64,000 nt of DNA. Source: Vitellaria paradoxa (Eukaryota > Streptophyta > Magnoliopsida > Ericales > Sapotaceae). The notes beneath the pieces are model-generated. The model searched no databases. It was not told the origin of the DNA and saw only the letters and a list, made by a program, of their open reading frames with translations. How positions within the stretch are numbered: the first letter of the stretch is position 1; every line of letters begins with the position of its first letter. The DNA is taken from NCBI GenBank assembly GCA_019916065.1, contig CM034238.1:29623246-29687245 (forward strand), read 5' to 3'. The position numbers were made by a program, and so were the translations under genes. Shown here piece by piece: positions 46,207 through 59,300 of the stretch.

Positions 46207-47735
46207 AATTGGGCCTAAATGTTTTCAAGAAGCCAAAAATGATGAGAGTTGAATTTTAACTATGCAAGAAGAGCTTAACCAATTTGAAAGAAATCAAGTT
46301 TGGGATTTAGTCCCAAGACCTAATGATCATCCCGTGATTGGAACAAAATGGGATTTTAGAAATAAAATGGATGAATCCGGGATAGTTATTAGAAATAAAA
46401 CTCAATTGGTTGCCCAAGGTTTTAATCAAGAAAAAGAAATTGATTTTGATGAAACTTTTGCTCCGATAGCTAGATTAGAAGCAATTAGAATGTTACTTGC
46501 AATTGCATGTTTTAGAAATTTCAAACTTTATCAAATGAATGTTAAAAGTGCTTTTCTAAATGGATACATTTCGGAAGAAGTTTATGTTGAACAACCTTCA
46601 GGTTTTGAAAATTATGCATTCCCAAATCATGTTTATAAACTCAAAAAGGCTTTATATGGTTTAAAACAAGCTCCAAGATCTTGGTTTGAAAGATTAAGTA
46701 AATTTTTGATTGAAAATGGCTTAACTAGAGGACAAATTGACACTACTCTTTTTATTAAAACAAAAAATCGTGACATGCTTATTATTCAAATATATGCAGA
46801 TGATATTATATTTGGTTCTACTAATGATTCTCTTTGTCAAGAATTTGCTAAGAGCATGCAAGGTGAATTTGAAATTAGTATGATGGGAGAGCTAAATTAT
46901 TTTCTTGGATTTCAAATTAAGCAAACTAAAGAAGGTATCTTCATAAACCAAGCCAAGTACACAAAAGATCTACTCAAGAGGTTTGGAATGGAAAATGCAA
47001 AGCCTATTGGGACCCCTATGAGTCCTTCAATCAAACTTGACAAGGATGAAAATGGTAAGAAAGTTGATGAAAAACTTTATAGAGGTATGATTGGCTCACT
47101 CTTATACTTAACAGTAAGTACACCCGATATTATGTTTAGTGTATGCATGTGCGCTAGATTTCAATCATGCCTTAAGGAATCTCATGTTATTGCCGTTAAA
47201 CGTATTTTTAGATATTTATTAGGAACACCTAATTTAGGATTATTATCCTAGGGATATTGCTTTTGACCTTATTGGTTACTTCGATGGAGACTTTGCTGGA
47301 TGCAAGGTTGATAGAACAAGTACTAGTGAAACTTGTCAATTTTTAAGTCATTTACTTATATCATGGTTTAGCAAGAAGCAAAATTCTGTAGCATTGTCTA
47401 TCGCAGAAACTGAGTATATCGCAATTGGAAGTTGTTGTGCACAAATTTTATGGATGAAACAACAATTAGAAGATTTTGGACTCTACTTTGATCATATTCC
47501 AATTAATTGTGATAATACTAGTGCTATTAATTTATCAAAGAATCCCATTCAACATTCTAGGACCAAGCACATTGAAATTAGACACCACTTTCTTAGAGAT
47601 CATGTTCAAAAAGGTGATATTATTCTTGAATTTATTGGAACAGAATATCAATTAGCCGATATTTTTACTAAACCATTGAATGAGGATAGATTTTGTTATA
47701 TTCGTCGAGAACTTGGTTTGTCTAATCCAATATGA
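46207..47735 (+). pseudogene. SIRE-like copia RT and RNase H relic (B2)
   Basis: Copy of 26173-27701: same TGA before the ATG at 46262, same Asn in place of the motif-A aspartate (46538-46540), same Y-A-D-D, same frameshift and TAG at 47249-47251, same RNase H end at 47735. No coding difference between the two copies was noticed. Confidence 0.9.
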
Positions 47736-48030
47736 TATTGATTTAATTTCCTTATGTGCTCATTGATGCTTATTTTACTATCATATATTTAGAGGGAGCT
47801 AAATGTATTCTAATGATATCTTTTTTACATTAATATTGATGCATATATTTAGAGGGAGAATTATAACTAATTTTAACAAATTTTTTTCCTCCTAATATTA
47901 TTTTTGATGATGTCAAAGGAGGAGAAAAACAAGATATTGATGATTGATTGAACTTCCATGAATAGAAGATCTTTTCATGATTTATGTCTTTTGAAAATTT
48001 TATCTTAAATTATCAATAGTTTGTCATCAT

Positions 48031-48045
48031 AAAAAAAAGGGAGAT
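48031..48045 (+). other. Polypurine tract (B2)
   Basis: Same tract as 27997-28011, directly before the LTR start at 48046. Confidence 0.85.
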
Positions 48046-49619
48046 TGTTGACCCAAAGTTTATAAAGTTAGTTTCATAATTGATTTTGATGATAACACTG
48101 AATTAAATTTTCACAATTAATTTTCAAATAAACATTGTATAGATACATTAAATATAATAGAGTTGGAAGAGATTGATATTATTTTTTAGATATTTTCACA
48201 TAATTTGGATGATTGAATAAAGGAATTTCAAAGTTGGGAGTAATAGAAATCAAAGTAAGATAAAGATTTGAACTAGAGGTTAACATGGACAAACAGATAA
48301 ATTAGACACATGTTAGTATATAGCTGATATATTAAGATCTAGCGGTTCAATTTTTATGAAATTTTAATATAGTAAACTAGACTTCCATATCTATAACTTT
48401 ACGGAAGGGAGATTTTTGTGGATCGGAAGTTAAGATATCAAAAAATGAGTTGGAATATTAGCATTGCAGAAAAGATTTTAATTCTGGATTCTGAAGCTAG
48501 TCTTAGTTTATGAGACATAACTCACACTCTACAGCTGTAAAAATTCTAATTTTTAGTGTGTGAAAAAAATACTCAAAAAGGTACAACTTTTGTAGTTTAA
48601 GTTTTTTCTAATTCTAAAAGTATCATGGTGAAACAGAAGCTTAAACTAGAAACACAGATTCAGAATGTCAGAAAAAACTATTAGAAGCTGGTCTAGGTTC
48701 AGAAGCCATATCGGACTATCTAACCGTTGGATGAAGCTCAAAATTTGACATGAGATAGCTGACTTATATATCTACAAAGTCTTCACTCTGAGGCAATGTC
48801 AGATTTGAACATTACGAGAGTGAAAAACGGTCACAAATGTATGTCAGAAAATCTGCAACTAAAGACAGCATTGGAAGCAAGGAAATTCAATTTCTTTCCA
48901 GGGCAAAAATGTCTTTTCACTTAGTAACGGCCATTTGGAGATTTTCATCCATAAATAGAGCCTCAAACTCAGATTCAAGACAAAGAAGAAGGCAAGAAGG
49001 AAGTGCTTGGAAAGAGATATAAGAAATTCCATAACTTTGCTTACATAGAGTGATTTCTTCCCACACTTGTGCTTCATATTTCATATTCAACTTGTGAGAG
49101 TTTCTTTTTGATTTGATTGATTTTTAAACTCACCATTGTTGTTGTAAGAAAGGGAAATTTAAAACCCTTTTAATTTGTGAGAATTGGGTGAGCTCTCGTT
49201 GGTTTTGATTCAAGTATTAGAACCAAAACAAGATACTTTCTTTAAGAGAGACTTGTGTGAGTGATTTGGGGATAAAATCACTTGGGAAAGGTTTCTTGCA
49301 CCTTGGGAAGCTAGTGTGTAATAAGCTCTTCAAAAAATAGTGGAAAAATCTCAAGGAAGGCCTTGGGGAGTGAATGTAGGCAACATTGAAGCCGAACCAC
49401 TATAAATTGATTGTGTTTGCTTCTTCTCCCTTCTCTTTATATTTATTACAAACACTAACACTCACTCTTCATCCACAAATATTGAATAATATTTTTTGGT
49501 GCATTTTATATTTGATTATCCTTTGCATCTTGACATATTTGTTTTAGGGTTGAAATTTTTATTTACAATTTTTTAACAACCCTATTCACCCCCCTCTAGT
49601 GTTGCTATTTGGGACAACA
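48046..49619 (+). mobile_element. Complete copia 3' LTR, spans the unit 2/3 border
   Basis: 1,574 bp, the same length as 28012-29585, with TGTTG/CAACA ends. The array copy point 48836 is again LTR position 791. Confidence 0.9.
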
Positions 49620-50379
49620 CTTTAGTTTTTAATATCTTTTTTTGTTTTCATTTTTCGTTTTACATCAATAGATGGTTTGCTAGCATATTTTCCTCTTCGA
49701 AGTTCAATCATGTTAGTCTAGGGTTTGTCTTTGGCTTCAAGCCATTGATGGTGGTGTGGAAAATGAGAATATTTTTCAATGGAATATCTTTCTGACTTTT
49801 AATTGGAATCCTATAGTAAGCTAGGGTTCTTTCGAAATCAAATCACCTGTGTTATAATCATAGTTTGGTTACGGTTGGCCACTCGTGCATACTAAGTGTT
49901 TGATTCAATGGCCCAGTGATTTGGAACTTATTTTCTAAACCATAACAAGTGGTTTTCTTAAGAAATCGATTCACCTATGTCATAATTGAAGCCTGGCTAT
50001 GAGTTGATGCTTGTGCACGTTAGGTGTTTGATTTAATGTCCTCGTGAGTCCAAAACTATTTTCAAAAGCCTCCGCTTACCCAGAGTTCTAGAAATTAGGC
50101 TTTAATGAAATATCTTCCAAACTAGCAGTGCATGGCGTTCGCTAGGTTGAGTTACAAATGCGTTTGAGTAAACCACTATCCCACTACCGGATTTGGTTCA
50201 AAGCCAGGGTTATCTTAGTTATTTTATTTTTAATATTTTCATTTTCTTTTTATATCACAACTCCTTCACTCCATCCTTCTCAACCCAACCATCCTCAAGC
50301 ATCTTATCAATCCAAAGTTAGTTTAGATTAACTTATGTTCACCTACTAACTAAGAGAGCAAGTTTAGAGCATTTAACAA
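49620..50379. other. Spacer after the LTR, copy 3
   Basis: Equivalent of 9557-10311 and 29586-30339; matches copy 2 more closely than copy 1. Confidence 0.5.
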
Positions 50380-51105
50380 AGCCCTCTCTGTAGAGATGAT
50401 CTCGGTTCTCATCGAGTAAAACTACAACTACCCTCTTACACTGGAGAGGTCAAACCCGAGCACATTTCAACGTCAGTCACATACCTCTAGCCAGTCAAAG
50501 ATAGCTCCTATCTCATCAATCTGATTTGTAAGACTTAGTCTTTTCTCACTAAAGCAAAGTGTTTTCTCCAAAGGATCCTCAATAATTTTATGATCATCAT
50601 AATCTTAGACTATAGTTTCAACTAAGTCCACCTGTTCTATATCAGACACCTCTTTTGGTTATTTACTTACATAGAAAATATTAGTTTCAAACTCAATGTT
50701 ACCAAAAGACATTTTCATTAACCCATTCCTTTAATTGATAAGTGTATTTGATGTTGCGAGGAATGGTCATCCCAATATGACTGTGTCTGATTTGGTGCAG
50801 ATATACTGGTTAGTAGTTGAGTCTCAAGGATAATGAAATCCACTAGAAAGTAAAAATTTTCTACTTTGACTAGTACATCCTCAACTGTACCTCGTGGAAT
50901 CTTAATAGATCTATCCGTAAGTTATAAAGTCACACAAGTGAGCTTTATTTTGCCTTAGCCTAATTGTTCATATACTGAATAGGATAACAAGTTTACATTT
51001 GCCCCTAAGTCAAGTAATGCTTGACTAATATAGTACTCCCCAATGTAACATGATATCATAGGACAACCAGGGTCCTTATATTTTGGGCTCATACAACACT
51101 GTAGT
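50380..51105 (-). pseudogene. Athila-like Ty3/gypsy protease relic, A3
   Basis: Third copy of the protease relic, with the same continuous D-P-G-C to D-L-G-A frame as A2 and the same shared stops. Confidence 0.75.
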
Positions 51106-51821
51106 ATGACACTGTAAAGGACTCAACTTGCTTACATTCCTTTTTACAATACAATAATAGGTAAAATAAGTAAAAAGAGACTCAAATATTAAACATACAT
51201 TTAGCTGTTCCTTTACAACTTTCATAAAAAAAAGCTAATAGAGAGAGGGAGAGAGATACAATTAATTTTTACAAATTCAGGGTAATTATAATGTAAGGCA
51301 GGGCAAAAGTTTTATTTAGTGCCAATCCAATGTAATAGTTCTATAGAAACAGGAATATAAATGGCTCAATTTGCCATGTTGACCTACAATGTGAACAAAA
51401 ATAAGGAGGATTTAACTTGAAGTTCACTTTTTAAAATAAAGAACTTTAATTATTTAAAATAAAGAACTCATCAAAATGCACTTTAGTTAAAATATAACTA
51501 GAATAATATAACTTTAATTACACAAATATCCACGTTTTGATTTTCATTCATTTATGCTATCTAGAACAAAATTTTCCTTAAACTATTATTGGATATCCTA
51601 TACAAAGCTCCTGCCATTTGTTGTCCAACATGCTCAGACTGCTACTAATTAATAATATGAATGAGTTGGGTGGGCTATCTAAACAAAGCTAATACAGGAT
51701 CAATCATATGCTAAAGTTAGGCTGGGATGTTGAGGCACGTCCCAATCAACTTCCATTTATTACTTTATATATACTAATACCATGATATATATATTGTTAT
51801 TTACTTTAAGTATTGAACTAT
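51106..51821. other. AT-rich spacer before the satellite, A3
   Basis: Equivalent of 11031-11744. The atatat run near 51785 is two bases longer than in copy 2. Confidence 0.5.
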
Positions 51822-54800
51822 GATCCTGAATTCCTTATATTTTCCAAACTTTACTTATTTTAAAAAATTAAATTTCTCCAACATTTACTAACTTTTTCAC
51901 ACTTTTCAACAAAAATATCAAACACCCAACAATTCAAATTTTGTCTACTTTTATTTTTTGCCAAGAGTTGGAACAATTTTCCCAATTCTCCCCACACTAA
52001 AATCTCCAACTTCTCAAACTTCGTCAACTTTTATCAACTTTTTCACACTTCAAAATTTCACCTTTCTTCTCTAATTTTCTCCAACTTTAATCAATTTTGT
52101 ATATTTTTCAAAGAACACATCAAACACCCAACAATTCAAATTTTATCAACTTTTTTTTTTACCAAAATTTGACACTCCAAACAGGCACTTAATTCACAAA
52201 TAAGTCTCCCAAAAAAATGACCATTAATGAACTACAAGTCCTTACATTTTCCAAGCTTCACTTCTTTTGAAAAAAACAACATTCTCCGACTGTATCTAAC
52301 TTTTTTCCAAATTGCCAATTTTATCCAACTTTTCCACACTTCAAGAAAACATCAAAAACCCATTGATCCAAAATTTGGCACTCCAAAAATTGGTGCTCAG
52401 TATGCATTTGGAATACCAAATGTGGCCAAAATCTCAAACATTCTCCAAATATTTCCAATTTTTTTCACACACTAAAATCTCCAACTTTTTCTAAGTATCT
52501 AAATTTTTTTCCAAATTTTTTTTTTCAATTTTCACCAACTCTTACCAATTTTATCACATTTCCAACTTTTATAGACTTTTTTCAATTTTCTCTAACATTT
52601 ACCAACTTTTTCACATTTTTCAAGAAACACATCAAACGCCAGACTATTCAAGTTTTATCTACTCTTTATTTTTTAGCCAAAATTTAATACTCCAAACAGG
52701 CACTTAATTCACAAACAATACTCCCACAAAAACAACCATTAATGAACTTTGGATCCTTACATTTTCCGAACTTTACTTATTTTGAAAAAAAGAAAAAGGG
52801 GCCTAATGTGTTTGGAATACAAAATTTGGCCAAATTCTCATACGTCCTCCAAAATTTTCCAATTTTCTCAACACTAAAATCTCTAACTTTTACCAACTTC
52901 TCAAAATTTCTCCAACTTTTACTAATTTTTCACATATTTCAAGGAATACATCAAACACACAACAATCCAAATTTGATCAACTTTTTGTTTTCCAACCAAA
53001 ATTTTATTGATTTTTTTTTGGCCAAAATTTGGCACTACAAACGGGTGGTTAATTCACAAACAAGTCTCACACAAAAACAACCATTAACGAACTATGGGTC
53101 CTTACAATTTCCAGATTTTACTTATTTTGAAAAAACAACTGATTGTAAGGTAAAATGTACAATTTAATGTCCTAAATGAGTATTGTTAATCCACCTTATA
53201 CTAATAAATGAATTGAATTGATAAATATTAGTGTACGAAGATTTTGAACTTGCTTTGCAAGAAATGGAACTAATGAATTATGAAAAAAAGCAAAAGCAAG
53301 CACAAGGATCAAAGGTGGTCCGGACAGCTGTTTGGCAAACAGCTGTGTGCACAACAGAGCTGCTGAAGATTTGAGAAGCTGAAATTTTCTAAGTGTTTGA
53401 TGCCGTCTAGAAAGCCTGACAGCAATTTCAATTTTGTAATTAGAAGGTATTTTTATACTTAAACATGTTTAGCTCTAAATATAAATAGCAAGAGTTAGTG
53501 CTGAGAGAGGAGTCAATTGACATATTACATTTCATACATAGTTGAGAGAGATTGGTAGAGAGAGAAAATAGATCTAGTTTGTTTTCTTAGAAAATTCTAC
53601 TTTCCTTTTCAATTTTGTTGTGAACAATGTTTGCATTCAATACGAGTTCTTCATCAATTATGAAAGAGTAGTTTCCTTTCTTGGATTCAAATCAAGGATG
53701 ATAGTTGATCTCCACCGATTTTCAAGGTAACTTGTTCTTCAAGTTTACATCTATGATCCTCATGGGACAATTGATGATGTCTTCCACAAAAACAACTATT
53801 AATAAACCATGGATCCTTACATTTTCCGATCTTTACCCATTTTGAATAAACAACTTTCACCAACTCTTTTCAAAATTTTCCAACCATTTCACAAATTTTG
53901 GCGAAAACAACAAACACCCAATAATAAAAAATCTGACAATTTTTTTTCCTTTTTTGCTAAGATTTGGAACTCTAAAGAGGTGCAAAGTTTTCATTGGGAA
54001 TATAAAATTTGTCCAAAATCTCAAACTATCTCCAAATTTTTCCAATTTTCGCCACACACTAAAATCTCCAACTTTTTCCTACTTCTCAAAGTTAGTCAAA
54101 CTTCTACCAACTTTTCACACTTTCAAATTCTACCTGTTTTCACCAATTTTCTCCAACTTCTATCAATTTTTTCAAAATTTTCAAGGAACACATCAAGCAC
54201 CCAACAATCCAAATTTTTTCAAATTTTCGTCTTTCTGCCAAAATTTTGCACTCCAAATAAGCGCTTACTTCATAAACAAGTCTCCCACAAAAACAACCAT
54301 TAACAAACTATGGGTCCTTACATTTTATAAATTTTACTTATTCTGAAAAAACAACCTTCTCCAAAGTTATCTAACTTTTTCAAAATTTTTCCAACTTCAT
54401 CTAACTTTTTCACATTTTTCAAGAAAAACATCAAACACCCAACAATCCAAAATTTGCCAACTTTTCGTTTTTGCCAAACGTTAAAACTCCAAAGAGATGC
54501 CTAGTGTGTGTTAGGATTATCAAATTACGCCAAAATCTCCAAGTATCTCCAATTTTTTGTAATTTTCTCCACACTAAAATCTCTTGTGCATGTTAGGATA
54601 ACCAAAGTAGTCCAAAATCTCCAAATTTATTTCAAATTTTTCCACACGCTAAAATCTCACAAACTATACCCAAATTTTTTCAAAATTTCTCCAACTTTTT
54701 CCATTTTCTCCAACTCTTACCAACTTTTTCACTATCAACTTTTTACATGCTTTCTACAATTTTTACCAACCTTTTCACACTTTTCACGGAACACTCAAAA

Positions 54801-55086
54801 CACCCAACAATTCAAATTCCGTCAAAATTTGGCACACCAAACAGTACCTTAATTCACAAATAAGTCTTCCACAAAAACAATCATTAATGAAATAAGAATC
54901 CTTACATTTTGCAATCTTTGCCTATTTTGAATAAACAACTTTCTTCAAGTTTTTTTAAAACTTAAACAAAATTTTCACACTATTCGACGAAAATATCAAA
55001 CACCTAACAATTCAGTATTTGCCGAATTTTTATTTTTGCCAACATTTGGAACTCTAAACAGGTGCTTAGTTTGTGTTCGGAATAAC
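51822..55086. repeat. Degenerate 0.5-kb satellite block, A3
   Basis: Third copy of the satellite block, with the insertion at 53140-53778. It continues without a break into 55087, which shows the ancestral arrangement. Confidence 0.9.
53140..53778 (+). mobile_element. Insertion in the satellite, possible solo LTR (A3)
   Basis: Copy of 13068-13705 and 33103-33741. Confidence 0.45.
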
Positions 55087-55919
55087 AAATTTGGCCAAAA
55101 TCTCAAACTTCCTCCAAAATTTTCCCATTTTCACCACACTAAAATCTCCAACTTTTACCAACTTCATAAAGTTTCGGAAACTTCTACCAACTTTCTCACA
55201 ATTCCAACTTTTACCTGTTTTAATAATTTTCTCCAATTTTTATCTGTTTTCTCAAAATTTTCAAGGACAATCCAAAGTTTATCAAATTTTTTGTTTTTTT
55301 GTCAAACTTGGTCACTCCAAACCAGCACTTAATTCACAAATATGTCTCCCAAAAAAAAAACCAATAATGAACTACAGGTCCTTATCTTTTCCAGATTTTA
55401 TATATTTTGATAAAACAACCTCCACTAAATTTATCTAACTTTTTTCAAACTTTTCAAACATTATCCAACTTTTTCACACCTTTCAAGAAAAGCATTAAAC
55501 ACCCAACAATCCAAAAATTGTCTATATTTTGTTTTTTGCCAAAATTTAAAACTCCAAATAGGAGCCTAGTGTGCACTAGGATTACCAAACTACGCCAAAA
55601 TCTCCAACTACCTCCAAATTTTTCCAATTTATTGCACACACTAAAATCTCCAACTTTACCCAAACTTTCTCAAATTTTCTCCAACTTCTATCAACTCTCT
55701 TCAAAATTTTCCAACTCTCACTAATTTTTTCATACTTCAAACTTCCACATGCTTGCTGCAACTTCTACCAGCTTTTTCAAACTTTTAAAGGAACACATAA
55801 GACACCCAACAATCCAAAGTTTACCTACTTTTTTGCCTAAATTTGGAACACCAAACAGTACCATAATTCACAAATAAGCCTTCCACAAAGACAACCATTA
55901 ATGAATTGTCGATCCTTAC

Positions 55920-56390
55920 AAGAAATCAACAAAACCCCAGTACCTTCAAGAAATCAACACTGTAAGCAGAGATCTAAAGAAAATGTCGCAAGTCGGCAGT
56001 TCGCAGGTTGCAGCGGCATGCCGGAAGCTCGTCGGAATCACAGCTTACACGGACTCGCACCTGGAGACAAAGATTTGGGAGACCAAAAGGAAGAAACGAA
56101 GACCTTGGTTGTGCCAACAATCCTCCGTTTTGTGGAAAAAAATTAGGGCCTTTTTTGTTTTACTTCATTTTCCCCTAAGTTTGATGAAACGACACCCAAA
56201 ACCCAAAATTTTGTAAAATCGTAAAATCGCATGTAAAATCGCGATTTTACCGATTTTAACCCATAAAATCGCTTTTTTACCTATTTTATCCCAAAAAACA
56301 ATTTTGATGCGATTTAACAAGGTTTTGCCATCTAAAATAGTAAAATCATACGATTTTACGATTTAAATCGTGATTTTAACAACAATGATC
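55920..56390. mobile_element. Foreign insertion in the satellite
   Basis: Satellite similarity stops at gatccttaca (55920) and returns at aaaatttttcaaattttctc (about 56390). The left part (about 55945-56140) is GC-richer and contains tcggcagttcgcaggttgc and agctcgtcggaatcacagc. It looks gene-derived; frames at 55901-56146 and 55983-56216 cross it, but neither is recognisable. The right part (56210-56385) is a cluster of taaaatcg/cgattta words in both orientations. A 13-bp direct repeat caagaaatcaaca stands at 55919 and 55947. No TIR or target duplication was fixed. A gene-fragment-carrying DNA element is one possibility. Confidence 0.6.
56233..56250. repeat. 18-bp perfect palindrome
   Basis: GTAAAATCGCGATTTTAC is its own reverse complement. 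A second perfect palindrome, ACGATTTAAATCGT, stands at 56358-56371, and many half-sites (taaaatcg, cgatttta) lie between and around them. Confidence 0.9.
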
Positions 56391-59300
56391 TAAAAATTTT
56401 TCAAATTTTCTCCACACACTGAAATCTCCAACCATGTCCAACTATTTCAAATTTTCTCGAACTTTTGTCAAACTTTTTTAATTCTCGCCAACTCTAACCA
56501 ATTTTTTCCCACCTGAAACTTTTACATAATTTCTACAACTTATACCAACTTTTTAACACTTTTCAAAGAACACATCAAACATCCAAAAACTCAAAAACCT
56601 CACCTACTTCTTTTTCCCAAATTTGGAACTCCGAAGAGTACCTTAGCTAACAAATAAATCTTCCACAAAAACAACCATTAATGAACTATTGATCCTTACA
56701 TTTTCCAAATTTGCCTATTCCGAATGAATAATTTTCTTCAACTTCTTCCAAATTTTTACAACTTCGATGAACTTTTTCACACCTTTCTACGCAAACATTA
56801 AATACCCAACAATCCAAAATTCGTGTACCTTTTGCTTTTTGCAAAATTTAAAGCTCCAAAGAGGTGCCCAATGTCCGTTATGATATTACCAAATTAGGCC
56901 AAAATCTCCAACTCCAAATTTTTCTAACTTTCTTCACATTAAAATCTACATATTTACCACAACTTTCTCAAATTTTCTCAAACTTTTATCAACAATTTTC
57001 AATTTCCTCCAACTCTTACCAATTGTTTCCACTTCAAACTTTTACATGCTTTCTACAACTTCTACCAACTTTTTCACACTTTCAAACAACACATCAAACA
57101 TCCAAAAATGCAAAAACCTGACCTACTTCTTTTTTCCAAATTTGGAACTGCTAACAGTACTTTAATTAACAAATAAATCTTCCACAAACACAACCATTAA
57201 TGAACTATCGATCCCTACATTTTCCGAATTTGCCTATTTCGAATGAACAATTTTCTCCAACTTCTTTCAAATTTTTACAACTTCGATGAACTTTTTCACA
57301 CCTTTCAACGTAAACTTCAAACACCCAACAATCCAAAATTCGTCTACCTTTTGCCATTTGCTAAAATTTAAAGCTCCAAAGAGGTGCCCAATGTGCGTTA
57401 TGATTACCAAATTAGGCCAAAATCTCCCACTAACACCAAAATTTTCTAACTTTTTTCACATTAAAATCTCAAATTTTACCCAAATTTTCTCAAACTTTTG
57501 CCAACAATTTTAAATTTTCTCAAACTCTTACCAATTGTTTCATACTTCAAACTTTTACATGCTTTCTACAACTTCTACCAACATTTTCACACTTTTCAAA
57601 CAACACATCAAAAATCCAAAAACTCAAAAACCTGACCTACTTTTTTGTCCCAAATTTGGAACCCCTAACAGTACCTTAATTATCAAATAAATCTTCCACA
57701 AAAACAACCATTAATGAACTATCCATCCTTACATTTTCCAAATTTGCCTATTTCGATGGAATAATTTTCTCCAACTTTTTTCAAATTTCTACAACTTCGA
57801 TGAACTTTTCCAAACCTTTCGACGTAAACATCAAACACCCAACAATCCAAAATTCGTCTACTTGTAGCTTTATGCCAAAATTTAAAGCCCCAAAGAGGCA
57901 CCCAATGTGTGTTATGATTACCAAATTAGGCCAAAATCTCCAACTAACTCCAAATTTTTCTAACTTTCTTCGCATTAAAATCTCCAATTTTACCCAACAC
58001 TTACCAATTGTTTCACACTTCAAACTTTTACATGCTTTCTACAACTTCTACCAACATTTTCACACTTTTCAAACAACAAATCAAACATCCAAAAACTCAA
58101 AAACCTGACCTACTATTTCCCAAATTTGGAACTCCTAACAGAACCTTAATTACCAAATAAATCTTCCACAAAAACAACCATTAATGAACTATCGATCCTT
58201 ACATTTTCCAACTTTACCCATTTCGAATGAATAATTTTCTCCAACTTCTTTCAAATCTTAACAACTTCGATGAACTTTTTCACACATTTCGATGTAAACA
58301 TCAAACATCCAACAAGCCAAAATTCGCTTACCTTTTGCTTTTTGCCAAAATTTAAAGCTCCAAAGAGGTGCCAAATATGCGTTATGTTTACCAAATTAGG
58401 CCCAAATCTCCAACTAACTGCAAATTTTTCTAACATTCTTCACATTAAAATCTCCAATTTTACCCAAACCTTCCCAAATTTTCTCAAACTTCTATCAGCA
58501 ATTTTCAATTTTCTCCGACTCTTACCAATTGTTTCACACTTCAAACTTTTACATATTTTCTACAACTTCTACCAACGTTTTCACACTTTTCAAACAACAC
58601 ATCAAACATCCAAAAACTCAAAAACTTGACCTACTTTTTCCCAAATTTGGAACTCCTACCAGCACCTTAATTAACAAAAAAATCTTCCACAAAAACAACC
58701 ATTAATGAACTATCGATCCCTACTTTTTCCGAATTTGCCTTTTTTGAATGAACAATTTTCTCCAAATTTGATGAACTATTTCACACCTTTTGACGTAAAC
58801 ATCAAACACCCAACAATCCAAAATTCGACTACCTTTTGCTTTTTGCTAAAATTTAAAGGCCCGAAGAGGTGCCCACTGTGCATTATGATTACCAAATTAG
58901 ACCGAAATCTCCCACTAACACCAAATTTTCTAATTTTCTTCACATTAAAATCTCCAAATTTACCCAAAGTTTCTCAAACTTTTACCAACAATTTTAAATT
59001 TTCTCAAACTCTTAACAATTCTTTCACACGTCAAACTTTTACATGCTTTCTACAACTTCTACCAACATTTTCAAACTTTTCAAACAACACATCAAAAATC
59101 CAAAAACTCAAAAACCTGAACTACTTCTTATTCCCAAATTTGGAACTCCTAACAGTACCTTAATTATCAAATAAATCATCCACAAAAACAACAATTAATG
59201 AATGATCCATCCTTACATTTTCCAAATTTGCCTATTTCGAATGAATAATTTTCTCCAACTTTTTTCAAAATTTTCCAACTTCGATGAACTTTTCCAAACC

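Larger units (their letters stand above)
28802..48835 (+). repeat. 20-kb tandem unit, copy 2
   Basis: The only copy whose left end continues an intact copia LTR (28012-29585), so 28802 is not a breakpoint here. Contents: A2 (28802-35049), filler f (35050-35660), block x (35661-35719), B2 (35720-48835). Every stop and frameshift of the copia and unrecognised frames in copy 1 is repeated here, so those breaks came before the amplification. Confidence 0.97.
48836..55086 (+). repeat. 20-kb tandem unit, copy 3 (segment A only)
   Basis: A3 matches A1 and A2 through the satellite phrase ending ggaataac at 55086. It then runs on into more satellite (aaatttggcc) in the correct register, whereas A1 and A2 switch to the filler (caagaaaacc). 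The right edge of copy 3 is therefore the native junction, and the A-to-filler junctions are the derived ones. Confidence 0.95.

Noticed and set aside
28012..49619. One giant LTR retrotransposon with LTRs at 28012-29585 and 48046-49619
   Set aside because: The LTRs match and face the same way, but no primer-binding site follows the left one. The interior holds an antisense Athila relic, a satellite block and other debris, and the same A segment also follows the third LTR and merges into the native right flank. Tandem duplication explains all of this better.
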